A stretch of 42,247 nucleotides of DNA from Caldithrix abyssi DSM 13497 (lineage in GTDB: Bacteria > Electryoneota > AABM5-125-24 > Hatepunaeales > Hatepunaeaceae), in the NCBI GenBank assembly GCA_945865405.1, contig CAMBDS010000025.1:1-42247 (forward strand), in the 5' to 3' direction. The position numbers and the translations under genes are program-made. Under the pieces are notes generated by a model. The model searched no databases and had not been told where the DNA came from. It saw only the letters and a list, made by a program, of their open reading frames with translations. Of the stretch, positions 24,735-32,811 are shown piece after piece (the first letter of the stretch is position 1; each line of letters starts with the position of its first letter).

Positions 24735-25988
24735 TTAGTTTGGGGTCTTCTGTCGGAAGGTTTGACTGATCAACTGCTTCTCAGCTTGAGTCAACAACCC
24801 GCTCAAATTTGAGAAAGGACGTTCAGAATTTTCAATGTAATCCCTTTGAACATTATGCAAATCGTCAGCCGATATCAGACGTGACGGGCAGGTAATAGAT
24901 AGCCGATCCAAAATGAATTTTAGTTCGCTGATGTTTCCAGGCCACTCATAAAGTCTTAAAAATTCCCGAACAGGCTGTGAAATATAAAAGTTCCTCCCGC
25001 CCTTTACAGCAACTATACTCTGAAAAAAGAGTTGCGCAAGCGGGACAATACATTCGGTTCGTTCTTCAAGGGTTGGAATAACAATAAAATCGCTGAAACA
25101 ATTCCAGAGATTTTCAGCTACTAATACATCCGGATTGCTGAATCCTCGAGGAATATCAAGAATCCCTAACAGACGAAAATTATTGTATTTGGTTGCATAG
25201 TGATTTCGCGTCAATATTTGCTGCAAAACTTCGCTTAACTTTTCCATCGATTTCGGCGCAATATTCTGAATTCCATTCAAAACAACTGTTCCATAGCCTT
25301 GCTGAATCAGGTCATCCGGAAAATTCTCCAGCGATATAGTTACACCGTCTGAATGTTTGAAATTCCCGGAGGTCAAAAGCGATTCTAAATCCTCAGCATT
25401 GATCTGAAGCAATAAACTTTCTTTGCCGTTGCCATTAAAGTGCATGATTCTCGACACAAACCGTTTGCCCGTTCCCAATTCACCGATTATCAATGTCGAT
25501 GAACCTGCTTCTCCAGACTTGATAATGCGTTTTTTCACTTCTCGCATAGCTGGGCTGACACTAACGAGATTGTCCAAATGAAATGAGCGGAGTCTTTCGT
25601 TTGCAAGCAGCCGGTAGGCCTGGCGCAAGTCGATTAACTCCTTGACCCTGATGATAATCCTTTCCAGTTCCACAAAGTCAAATGGCTTGTTGATATAGGC
25701 ATAAGCACCCATATTTAACGCCTGAATAGCCGAATTTACCGAACCATAAGCCGTTATTATAATGACTTCACACTCATTGTTGAGTTCCTTGATCCGTCTA
25801 AGTACCTCAAAACCATCCATTCCCGGCATTTGTAGGTCGAGAAAGATTAAATCGTATTCGACTCTTGCAAACTCTACAAGCGCCTCTTCTCCCGATGCTC
25901 TCGCCTGAACCGGGTAGTTTAGCTCCGAGATGAACTCGGTGAGGAGTTTTCGGACGCCTTGATCGTCATCGACGACTAATATGTTCAT
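24735..25988 (-). CDS. NtrC-type response regulator with degenerate AAA+ domain and truncated DNA-binding helix
   Basis: A 417-residue protein with the plan of an NtrC-family enhancer-binding protein. The receiver (1-120) is intact: Asp 7-9, phosphoacceptor Asp 51, Thr 79, Lys 101. The central domain keeps a Walker A-like GELGTGKR (169-176). Where active members have 'TLFLDEI' it reads TVVLNGI (234-240), losing both acidic Walker B residues. No GAFTGA sigma-54 contact loop is present, and the sensor/arginine-finger region is altered (ENLWNCFSDFIVIPTLEER). WPGNISEL (349-356) is retained. The Fis-type helix-turn-helix begins (LTQAEKQLISQTFRQKTPN) and then stops. It cannot plausibly drive sigma-54 transcription. 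It may act as a phosphorylation-controlled adaptor, or be on the way to loss. Confidence 0.85.
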   Translation of the reverse strand: MNILVVDDDQGVRKLLTEFISELNYPVQARASGEEALVEFARVEYDLIFLDLQMPGMDGFEVLRRIKELNNECEVIIITAYGSVNSAIQALNMGAYAYINKPFDFVELERIIIRVKELIDLRQAYRLLANERLRSFHLDNLVSVSPAMREVKKRIIKSGEAGSSTLIIGELGTGKRFVSRIMHFNGNGKESLLLQINAEDLESLLTSGNFKHSDGVTISLENFPDDLIQQGYGTVVLNGIQNIAPKSMEKLSEVLQQILTRNHYATKYNNFRLLGILDIPRGFSNPDVLVAENLWNCFSDFIVIPTLEERTECIVPLAQLFFQSIVAVKGGRNFYISQPVREFLRLYEWPGNISELKFILDRLSITCPSRLISADDLHNVQRDYIENSERPFSNLSGLLTQAEKQLISQTFRQKTPN

Positions 25989-26150
25989 TTGGAAATTTTA
26001 TGCAAAATGTTCGTTTTCTTCGCCCAATTAACTGAAAATCGGGTTGAATTCGGTAATTGAATTTACGAATATAATTTATTACTTTCCAATCCCTATCAAT
26101 CACGACAGAGATCACTCGAAAAATCTTCTGAAACAGGACGTCAAAACGTA

Positions 26151-28406
26151 ATGAATCAGGTCGAATTATTATCAAATCCGGCAGTCAGGCCGGCAAGTCT
26201 GGAAGAAGCAAAGGCTCAAGGTCTTACCGCCGACGAATTTGCCCATATCCATCGCATACTTGGACGCACCCCCAATGTTACCGAAACCGCGATCTATTCG
26301 GTCATGTGGTCGGAACATTGTTCATATAAGAACTCAATTCTTGAGCTAAAGACTCTCCCCCGTTCTGGCTCCCGCCTTCTTGCTGAAGCTGGCGAAGAAA
26401 ATGCCGGTCTTGTTGACATCGGTGACGGTTGGGCAGTAGCCTTCAAAATCGAAAGCCACAACCACCCTTCCGCCGTCGAACCATTCCAGGGTGCCGCCAC
26501 GGGCGTAGGTGGGATCCTCCGCGACATCTTCACGATGGGAGCCCGCCCACTCCTTATACTCAATTCCCTCCGGTTTGGTCCCCTGACTGAAATTCGCAAT
26601 CGCTTCCTCTTCGACGGCGTCGTCCGAGGTATCGCCCACTACGGCAACTGCTTCGGAGTACCTACAGCCGGAGGCGAAGTCATGTTCGACCCCTCCTATA
26701 ATGGCAACCCCCTTGTCAACGCTATGGCCGTCGGAGTCGTCCGCACAAACAAGATTACACGCAACAAAGCTAAAGGTGTTGGCAACCCCGTCTTTTACGT
26801 CGGCTCAAGAACCGGTCGCGACGGTATCCATGGCGCAACATTCGCCTCCGAGGAACTTTCTGAGGACAATGAGTCCAAGCGCCCCTCCGTCCAAGTCGGC
26901 GATCCCTTCGCCGAAAAACTCCTTTTGGAGGCTACCCTCGAACTCGCTCAAACCGATGCCCTCATTGCTATTCAAGATATGGGTGCTGCTGGCTTAACCT
27001 GTTCCTCAAGCGAAATGTCAGCCGCAGGAGGCATGGGCCTCGACCTCTATCTCGATAAAGTCCCCCTCCGTGAAGCCGATATGCACCCTTGGGAGATAAT
27101 GCTCTCCGAGTCCCAAGAGCGTATGCTCCTCGTCGCTGAAGCTGGCAAGGAAGATCAGGTCTTATCGATCTTCGCCAAATGGAACCTCGAATGCGTCGAA
27201 GTAGGCCGGTTGACAGCCGACGGAAACCTTCGAGTCTGGCAGCACGGCGATTTGGTCGCCAATATCCCCGCCGATACTCTTGTCCTCGGTGGCGGAGCCC
27301 CCCAATACCGCCGCGAGTCCGAGCCTCCCGCAGAACTCGATGAGCTTGCCCGCTTTGATCCCCTCTCGCTCACTGCACTGATCGACCCCGGAACAGCCTT
27401 GTTGAAGCTTCTCGCCAACCCGGATATTGCCTCCAAGAAATGGATCTACGAGCAGTACGATCAGTCCGTTCGCACCAACACTAAACTCGAAGCTGGTCGC
27501 GGCGACGCCGCAGTTGTTCGTGTTGAAGGAACACTGAAAGGTTTGGCCGCATCGACTGATTGCAACGGAAGATACGTCAGGATTAACCCCCGTCTTGGCA
27601 CCGAGCTTGCCGTCGCTGAGGCTGCTCGTAACGTCGCCTGTGTCGGAGCCAAACCAGTAGCAGTCACCAACTGCCTCAACTTCGGCAACCCCTACAAACC
27701 GAAGATTTACCACTTCTTCCGCGAGGCAATCGCCGGAATGAGCCGCGCCTGTCGTGAGCTTGACACCCCCGTCACCGGCGGCAACGTCTCTTTCTACAAC
27801 GAGACCAATGGCGAACCGGTCTTCCCCACTCCTGTTATCGGCATGTTAGGATTGATGGATGATGTCTCAAGAGCCATTCCCTCCAGTTTTCGCTCATCAG
27901 ACGACGATATTTTTCTGCTCGGCAGTGCGTCCGGTCACGGGCTTGGAGGCAGCCTCTACCTGAAGGCATTCCACAACACCGTCGCCGGAGCACTCACCCC
28001 TGTCGATTGGCAAGCCGAACGCTACTTGATCGAGCTACTTGTGGAGTCTGCCTCCAAAAAGATCCTCCGCTCGGCACATGACGTTTCGGACGGTGGTCTT
28101 GCGGTCACTTTGGCTGAATGTTGCATCATCGATCAGGAGAACCCAATCGGAGCCCATGTGGAGATGTCAACCGCCGGATCGAGGACCTCCGTCCTGTTCG
28201 GCGAGGCTCCCGGCAGGGTCGTTGTTTCTATCAAGCCTGAGTACCGTGACGAGCTTATCTATCTTGCCAACAAGCATGGCGTCCCCTTAAGGCAGCTCGG
28301 TACGACAGGCGGGGTTCGCTTCACATGGAAGGACGAGTTCGACCTCCCCGTCTCGGCGATGTCCGACCTTTTCTATGGTGCGATCCCCAAACTCATGGCA
28401 ACCTGA
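26151..28406 (+). CDS. purL: phosphoribosylformylglycinamidine synthase subunit PurL
   Basis: A 751-residue small-type PurL, the ATP-dependent synthetase subunit of FGAM synthase in purine synthesis, working with PurS and PurQ (not in this window). Signatures are [11 protein letters not shown] near residue 50, [52 protein letters not shown], the second half [23 protein letters not shown] and the C-terminal [16 protein letters not shown]. Domains and length are complete. The coding strand is unusually rich in C-ending codons compared with neighbours such as the regulator at 24735. It is divergent from that regulator, with 162 bases between the starts. Confidence 0.97.
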   Translation: MNQVELLSNPAVRPASLEEAKAQGLTADEFAHIHRILGRTPNVTETAIYSVMWSEHCSYKNSILELKTLPRSGSRLLAEAGEENAGLVDIGDGWAVAFKIESHNHPSAVEPFQGAATGVGGILRDIFTMGARPLLILNSLRFGPLTEIRNRFLFDGVVRGIAHYGNCFGVPTAGGEVMFDPSYNGNPLVNAMAVGVVRTNKITRNKAKGVGNPVFYVGSRTGRDGIHGATFASEELSEDNESKRPSVQVGDPFAEKLLLEATLELAQTDALIAIQDMGAAGLTCSSSEMSAAGGMGLDLYLDKVPLREADMHPWEIMLSESQERMLLVAEAGKEDQVLSIFAKWNLECVEVGRLTADGNLRVWQHGDLVANIPADTLVLGGGAPQYRRESEPPAELDELARFDPLSLTALIDPGTALLKLLANPDIASKKWIYEQYDQSVRTNTKLEAGRGDAAVVRVEGTLKGLAASTDCNGRYVRINPRLGTELAVAEAARNVACVGAKPVAVTNCLNFGNPYKPKIYHFFREAIAGMSRACRELDTPVTGGNVSFYNETNGEPVFPTPVIGMLGLMDDVSRAIPSSFRSSDDDIFLLGSASGHGLGGSLYLKAFHNTVAGALTPVDWQAERYLIELLVESASKKILRSAHDVSDGGLAVTLAECCIIDQENPIGAHVEMSTAGSRTSVLFGEAPGRVVVSIKPEYRDELIYLANKHGVPLRQLGTTGGVRFTWKDEFDLPVSAMSDLFYGAIPKLMAT

Positions 28407-28414
28407 GTCTTAAT

Positions 28415-28443
28415 TTTACAATTTACAATTTACACTTTATACT
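28415..28443 (+). promoter_or_regulatory. probable sigma-70 promoter of tRNA-Arg
   Basis: TTTACA (28415-28420), a 17-base spacer, then TATACT (28438-28443). The predicted start is at or within a base or two of the tRNA 5' end. It lies directly after the purL stop. Confidence 0.45.
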
Positions 28444-28445
28444 TC

Positions 28446-28523
<78 letters not shown>

Positions 28524-28528
28524 CATAG

Positions 28529-28553
28529 AAAACCCTCCGCAAGGAGGGTTTTT
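28529..28553 (+). terminator. terminator after tRNA-Arg
   Basis: A 10-bp stem, AAAACCCTCC (28529-28538) with GGAGGGTTTT (28543-28552), has a GCAA tetraloop and ends in a T-run. Confidence 0.9.
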
Positions 28554-29218
28554 GTGATAATAGCACACTACTCAAAAATCGATCACATCAGTCACACGAT
28601 CCCAAAAACGACTGTCAGACAGGCACTTTCAGCGTGATCGATTTGTGACTGATCGAGATAATCTGTCACAAGACGTAGGGGCACAAGGCATTGCGCCCAC
28701 TCGCGCCAAAGCGCGTCATCCCCGTGAAGGCTGGGATCCAGACCGCATCCTGATTGGGTCGTAGCCCGGACTTGATCCGGGGGAAGGATCTCTGTTTTCG
28801 GTTTGTTGCCAGACTCCGTTGGTAGCACCGCCGTCTCCGGCGGTCAGTAGGGCGCGGCGTCTCGACCTGCCGTACGACAGACATTCCTGTCTGTCGCCTT
28901 ATCGTACGGGTGAAGCTCTGCTTCGCCCTCGTCGCGTAAACCGTCCCGGTTGACTAAGGTGGACGGGTCTCCGTACCCGTCCACGAGTCATCCTGAACGG
29001 GTCGCAGCTCCGGACTTGATCCGGGGGAAGGATCTCTGCCTTCTCATCATTCCGGCGAAAGCCGGAATCTATTCATTCCTGCCTGTCACCTTCTGTAGGG
29101 GCGCAAGGCATTGCGCCCGCCCGCGCCGATAGGCGCGTCTTTGCGAAGAACGAGGTGACGAAGCAAACTCATCATCATTTCGCCTAAAGCAAGGGAGCCA
29201 ATCGTGCCATTACTTAGA
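28554..29218. repeat. cluster of palindromic intergenic repeats
   Basis: 665 bases with no credible gene, packed with short repeats. (a) GTAGGGGCRCAAGGCATTGC followed by GCCC occurs at 28675-28698 and 29095-29118, each followed by a CGCGCC...GCGCG hairpin. (b) A unit of about 40 bases containing CGGACTTGATCCGGGGGAAG and GGATCTCTG occurs at 28756-28794 and 28999-29038. (c) ATTCCGGC-GAAA-GCCGGAAT lies at 29049-29068, with a looser relative at 28718-28738. (d) CGACAGACA-TTCC-TGTCTGTCG lies at about 28875-28896. (e) 28575-28653 has two interleaved inverted repeats (AAATCGATCAC and ATCAGTCACA with their complements). These look like REP/MITE-type elements; no transposase is present. Confidence 0.75.
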
Positions 29219-29995
29219 TCATGTCTGAATTTTCTGGTGCATACTTAAATCAGAGCCATAAAGAAAACCATATCCGTATTTGTCGTCTCCATAGTCTAAA
29301 GGTCTCTTGGAAGGATTTGGTAACTCGTTTAAATTCAGAGCAAAATTCATTCTGTCTTCATATCCATAACCCTTAAAGAAAGTGATCTCCGTGAAACGTG
29401 AGTCAGGACGGAAATCGTCAACTGTTAGAATGAAACCGAAAGGCGGAAATGAAAATTCAGCCACATGGTGAGGTACATTATCACATTGAGGGATCAAAAG
29501 ACCACTGAATCTTCTTCCAATATTCCCTTTTAAAAAGTATATGTAAATTCTATGAGAAGGTTCCATTTTGTCAGTTAGTCGGTCAAGCAAATAATCTTTA
29601 AGTCCCGGAATGGAATCTACCCATTCGGGAGAAGAAATCGAACTGAAGATTACATAAAGTTGTTTGATAATGCGAAGCGGATAGATTTCGATTAATGGCG
29701 AAATTCTCCTATGGGATACTCGCAATGCAGCAATTCCATCTCTACAAAACTTAGAGAATGCTTCATTATAATCACGTGCTGTTGCCTTGTTGCATCCTTC
29801 GCAGAGTGAAAGGAAATGCAATCCGTTTTGATGAGTGATCCTTCTAAGATCGACCCTATTATATTGGAGGATATTCAGCACTCCAATACTGGAAACAGGC
29901 CCCACATTTCCAGCGTATTTCGGTGGGGTATGTTCTTTTGTAAGCGGAAGCTCGTTGCCGCAGATGTGGCATATTCCTTTGGTGTTTGTCTTCAT
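29219..29995 (-). CDS. HNH-like zinc-binding protein of unknown role
   Basis: About 258 residues from the ATG at 29995, preceded by GAGG overlapping the stop of the upstream gene. A longer frame to 30103 would run into that gene and is rejected. The N-terminus reads CHICGNELPLTKEHTPPKY, and a second pair LCEGCN follows near residue 65. The two CxxC pairs and the central EHTPPKY match the layout of HNH-type zinc folds, many of which are nucleases. The C-terminal ~180 residues are alpha/beta with no motif I know. It follows the lipoprotein gene by 4 bases and is flanked by repeat clusters, a common accessory-island setting. Nuclease activity is inference only. Confidence 0.65.
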   Translation of the reverse strand: MKTNTKGICHICGNELPLTKEHTPPKYAGNVGPVSSIGVLNILQYNRVDLRRITHQNGLHFLSLCEGCNKATARDYNEAFSKFCRDGIAALRVSHRRISPLIEIYPLRIIKQLYVIFSSISSPEWVDSIPGLKDYLLDRLTDKMEPSHRIYIYFLKGNIGRRFSGLLIPQCDNVPHHVAEFSFPPFGFILTVDDFRPDSRFTEITFFKGYGYEDRMNFALNLNELPNPSKRPLDYGDDKYGYGFLYGSDLSMHQKIQT

Positions 29996-29999
29996 TTCC

Positions 30000-30662
30000 T
30001 CATCCGCCAGTATCGAAGCGCCAGATTTGCCCTGCGTTGTGCGCGCCCTTGGCGTCGCGGGCGACGACCTTCCAGTAGTAGGTTGTATAAGCCCGCAAAC
30101 CAATCACCTGAAATCCCTTCTGCGGCAAATCACGGGCGAAAAGAGGAGGAGGATAATCGTAGTAAGCGCCGAAATAAAGGTCATACGAGAGCCGGTCCCC
30201 GTCAACATCGTAACACTCCCATTGCAGCGTGAGGGTCGTAGTAGTATTGCGCTTTAAATGTGGCGGATACGGGGAATAAGGCGGGACGGGAGGATTGTTC
30301 ACGTCTTGCGGCAACACAGTTATCTGCACCGAATCGCTGTCAGCCGCCTTTCCATCGCTCGCCGTAACCGAGACGAAGAATATTCCGTCCACGTTGGGAG
30401 CAGTCCATCGGGCTGTGTTCCCGGCTGGTAAGACAGTCCCAGCCGCCGCGCGCCAGGAGTAGGTCAAACTGTCGTTATCCTCGTCGGTGACGATGCAAGT
30501 GATGTCGGCAGACGCGCCTCTGCTGACTTGGGGCGGGGCAGCGTAGAGACTTTGGATGGTCGGCGCATGATTCACCGTCCCAGTCGGCCCATTGTCCTTG
30601 GAGTCTTTGGAGCACCCAACCGTCAGAACAAGCCCGACAATTAGAAAAGCGAGCGATTTCAT
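30000..30662 (-). CDS. small lipoprotein with PKD-like and fibronectin III-like domains
   Basis: A 220-residue exported protein. The N-terminus MKSLAFLIVGLVLTVGCSKD has a hydrophobic stretch ending in Cys 17, probably a lipoprotein signal although the -3 position is Thr rather than Leu. Residues ~32-120 form a PKD/cadherin-like beta domain: HAPTIQSLYAAP, TDEDNDSLTYSWRA and VTASDGKAADSDSVQI. Residues ~125-218 are fibronectin III-like: LQWECYDVDGDRLSYDLYFG and TYYWKVVARDAKGA. There is no catalytic site. It is coupled to the HNH-like gene, whose ribosome site overlaps its stop. GAGAG upstream supports the start. It is likely an adhesive or structural envelope protein. Confidence 0.8.
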   Translation of the reverse strand: MKSLAFLIVGLVLTVGCSKDSKDNGPTGTVNHAPTIQSLYAAPPQVSRGASADITCIVTDEDNDSLTYSWRAAAGTVLPAGNTARWTAPNVDGIFFVSVTASDGKAADSDSVQITVLPQDVNNPPVPPYSPYPPHLKRNTTTTLTLQWECYDVDGDRLSYDLYFGAYYDYPPPLFARDLPQKGFQVIGLRAYTTYYWKVVARDAKGAHNAGQIWRFDTGG

Positions 30663-30982
30663 TTAATTCTCTCTTGTTAATAATTGTGACAGACAAGAAT
30701 GTCCGTCGTACTGAACGGGCGAGACGCTCGTTCTACCGAAGGATTCGGCGATCCGCCTATGCGGCAGGGCAAGAGCGGGATGCCCCCCCAGAGCTTCGGT
30801 ACCGGCGATTTCAATCGCCGCTTCAGTCGGGCGAATAAATTCGCCCCTACCCATTCACCTATTGCTCTAAATTAAGATACTCTTTGACTTAGCAAGATGC
30901 AATGGTCTTGAGTGGAACCATAATCTTCCACAAGGCGTTAGCTCTTTGTCTGTCGCCAATCTGAACCAAGAATTAAGGATTC
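30663..30982. repeat. intergenic region with palindromic repeats upstream of porX
   Basis: 320 bases without a gene. GGCGATT-TC-AATCGCC lies at 30804-30819 and GGGCGAAT-AA-ATTCGCCC at 30829-30846, followed by CTAC. On the minus strand the latter reads GTAGGGGCGAATTTATTCGC, sharing the GTAGGGGCG head with the repeats at 28675 and 29095. A degenerate GACAGACA...GTCCGTCG element lies at about 30690-30711. The porX promoter should lie in 30850-30970, but no clear boxes were seen. Confidence 0.6.
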
Positions 30983-32548
30983 ATGTCCGATACCAAGCAC
31001 ATCCTCTGGGTCGATGACGAAATCGACCTGCTCAACGCCCATATCCTCTACCTCGCCCAGCGCGGCTACGAAGTCACCCCCGTCGCCAACGGCCCCGACG
31101 CAGTCGCCCTCGTCCGCGCCAAGCCGTTCGACCTCGTCCTGGTCGATGAGCAGATGCCCGTCATGAACGGAATCGAAGTCCTGAAGGAACTCCGCGCCGT
31201 CCGCCCCGGAATGCCCGCCGTCATGGTCACCAAAAACGAAGCCGAAGAGCTTATGGAACAGGCCATCGGCCTCCATATCGAAGGCTTCCTCACCAAGCCC
31301 GTCAACCCGTCGCAGATCCTCTCAGCCCTGAAAGGCATCCTCGACCGCCGCCAGATCACCGCCGCCCAACTGACTCGTCGCTGGGCAGAAAGCTTCAGCG
31401 AACTCTCTCGCCTGATCGACGACGACCTCGACGCGGCAGGCTGGCTCGACCTCCACACCCGCCTCTCGGAATGGGAATTAGAACTCGACCGTTGGGGCGA
31501 AATTGAGCTGGTAAAGATGTTGCGCGGACTCCGCGAAGAAGCCGACCGCAAACTCGCCAAATGGATAGAGTCGAACTACCCCAAGTGGATCGCCGCCAAC
31601 CAGGGCGACCGCCCGCCGCTTTCGATGGATGTTGTCGATAAATGGCTGTTGCCATTGCTAAAAGAAGGCAAGCCCGTCCTCTTCCTCGTCGTTGACTGCC
31701 TCCGCCTCGACCAATGGCTCGCCATCGAACCTCTACTTAGCGAATGGTTCACTATTCAACGCGACGGCTACTTCTCGATTCTCCCGTCGGCGACACCCTA
31801 CTCGCGCAACGCTCTTTTCAGTGGCTTGTCACCTTACGAACTTGAGCGCATCCACTCCGACCTCTGGGCAAAAGGTGACGAAGACGAGTCTTCCTCCAAC
31901 CGTTTCGAGCGTCAGTTTCTTATAGCATTACTTGAACGACGCGGCATAAAGATAAAGCCAGAACCAAAATACGTAAAAGTCCTTGAAGCCGATGAAGCGA
32001 CCGACGTTGAGAAGAAAATCCGTGAGTACACCTCCCAGCCCCTCACCGCTATGGTCTATAATTTCGTTGATATTCTCGTCCACACTCGCCAGACTGTCGA
32101 GGTCTTGAAGGAAATGCTTCCCGATGAAGCCGCTTTTCGCTCAGTCACCAGAGCCTGGTTCCAGCACAGCTCCCTCAACCGCATTCTCCAAGCCTATGCT
32201 CAGGCAGGCGGTGCTGTCCTCCTCACTTCTGACCACGGCGCGATCCGCGGCAGACGCGGTAGCCAAGTCATAGGCGACCGCCAAACCTCATCCAGCCTTC
32301 GCTATAAACACGGGCGAAACCTGAAGTTCGATGCCAAGCAAGGCATCCTCATAAAAGAACCGGCTAAATGGGGTCTTCCAAGCCGCGGCAACAACACAGA
32401 ATATCTTATTGCGCGCGAAGACTATATCTTTATTTACCCCACGAACTACCACCACTATCTTGATCTATACAAGGATAGTTTCCAACATGGTGGTATCTCA
32501 TTAGAGGAGCTTGTTTTGCCGGTTGTCACTATGCGTGGGAAGGGGTAA
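30983..32548 (+). CDS. porX: PorX-type response regulator with PglZ phosphatase-fold effector domain
   Basis: A 521-residue two-domain protein with the length and plan of PorX. The receiver (1-120) has Asp 11-12, phosphoacceptor Asp 55 in VLVDEQMPVMNG, Thr 83 and Lys 105. After a helical linker, the PglZ/alkaline-phosphatase-fold domain (~215-515) shows LFLVVDCLRLDQW (Asp 238), SATPYSRNALFSG with candidate nucleophile Thr 271, LLTSDHG (Asp 417, His 418) and FQHGGISLEE (His 502). In Porphyromonas and Flavobacterium, PorX acts with the sensor PorY to control type IX secretion genes and has nucleotide phosphodiesterase activity. All expected metal and catalytic residues are visible, so the enzyme is probably active. 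AAGGA lies ahead of the start. PorY and the sigma factor SigP are not in the window. It pairs functionally with the type IX-sorted protein at 399-2690. Confidence 0.9.
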   Translation: MSDTKHILWVDDEIDLLNAHILYLAQRGYEVTPVANGPDAVALVRAKPFDLVLVDEQMPVMNGIEVLKELRAVRPGMPAVMVTKNEAEELMEQAIGLHIEGFLTKPVNPSQILSALKGILDRRQITAAQLTRRWAESFSELSRLIDDDLDAAGWLDLHTRLSEWELELDRWGEIELVKMLRGLREEADRKLAKWIESNYPKWIAANQGDRPPLSMDVVDKWLLPLLKEGKPVLFLVVDCLRLDQWLAIEPLLSEWFTIQRDGYFSILPSATPYSRNALFSGLSPYELERIHSDLWAKGDEDESSSNRFERQFLIALLERRGIKIKPEPKYVKVLEADEATDVEKKIREYTSQPLTAMVYNFVDILVHTRQTVEVLKEMLPDEAAFRSVTRAWFQHSSLNRILQAYAQAGGAVLLTSDHGAIRGRRGSQVIGDRQTSSSLRYKHGRNLKFDAKQGILIKEPAKWGLPSRGNNTEYLIAREDYIFIYPTNYHHYLDLYKDSFQHGGISLEELVLPVVTMRGKG

Positions 32549-32579
32549 CTTCGAGCGGCAAAGAAATTTTGCAAAGAAT

Positions 32580-32608
32580 TTGCATTTGCTGTTTGGCTTA
32601 CTTATATT
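32580..32608 (+). promoter_or_regulatory. possible promoter of the leader/attenuator transcript
   Basis: TTGCAT (32580-32585), 17 bases, TATATT (32603-32608). The -35 box is weak and the -10 box is good. The predicted start near 32615 leaves a short leader before the ribosome site AAGGAG at 32623-32628. Confidence 0.4.
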
Positions 32609-32636
32609 CATTGCAAATAATGAAGGAGCTACTCGC

Positions 32637-32702
32637 GTGATCGCCACCACCACCTCAATGCGAAAGTTAAGTCAAATGACTCCAGTAAGAGTGGGTTCTT
32701 AG
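32637..32702 (+). CDS. Thr/Met-containing leader peptide
   Basis: A GTG start at 32637 lies 8 bases after AAGGAG (32623-32628). It opens a 21-residue peptide, MIATTTSMRKLSQMTPVRVGS, ending with TAG at 32700-32702. It has three consecutive Thr codons (ACC, 32646-32654), then Met codons at 32658-32660 and 32676-32678, the latter followed by a Thr. A terminator hairpin lies 54 bases downstream, and the next genes make Met/Cys-type products and homoserine. This is the layout of amino-acid attenuation leaders such as thrL. The peptide itself presumably has no other function. It rests on composition, ribosome site and context only; homologous leaders were not compared. Confidence 0.55.
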   Translation: MIATTTSMRKLSQMTPVRVGS

Positions 32703-32780
32703 GGCGGCGCTTGCGCACGTATCAGCTTATCTTCTCAATAAGACAGCTTCCAATGAACCACCCCAAAGGTGGTTTTTTTA
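32691..32780 (+). promoter_or_regulatory. transcription attenuator of the PLP enzyme-hom operon
   Basis: The terminator stem AACCACC (32756-32762) pairs with GGTGGTT (32768-32774) around loop CCAAA, followed by a T-run to 32779. An alternative antiterminator is visible: GTGGGTTC (32691-32698, at the end of the leader peptide) can pair with GAACCAC (32755-32761) with one bulged G. The Thr codons CCACCAC can in turn pair with GTGG of that segment. So the four classical segments 1:2, 2:3 and 3:4 can be drawn. A ribosome stalled at Thr or Met codons would free segment 2 to block the terminator. The PLP enzyme gene starts 32 bases past the T-run. Confidence 0.55.
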
Positions 32781-32811
32781 TTACTTATTCAAGCTCATTG
32801 AAAGGTTTCCA

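Noticed and set aside
27162..27713. 183-codon open frame on the minus strand inside purL
   Set aside because: It lies wholly antisense to a fully conserved PurL; the low stop density comes from C-ending codon use in purL.
28675..29118. Repeated units considered as a CRISPR array
   Set aside because: Only two copies each, 400 bases apart, with no regular spacing and no cas genes.
29996..30103. Upstream start at 30103 for the HNH-like gene
   Set aside because: It would overlap the lipoprotein gene by about 100 bases; the ATG at 29995 has a ribosome site and starts right before the Cys-rich motif.
32511..32636. Longer reading frame extending the leader peptide upstream to 32511
   Set aside because: It overlaps the end of porX and has no ribosome site. 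The GTG at 32637 with AAGGAG is the better start.
32549..32811. SAM riboswitch upstream of the methionine-type PLP enzyme
   Set aside because: No SAM-I, SAM-II or SAM-IV core motifs could be matched; a leader-peptide attenuator explains the terminator better.
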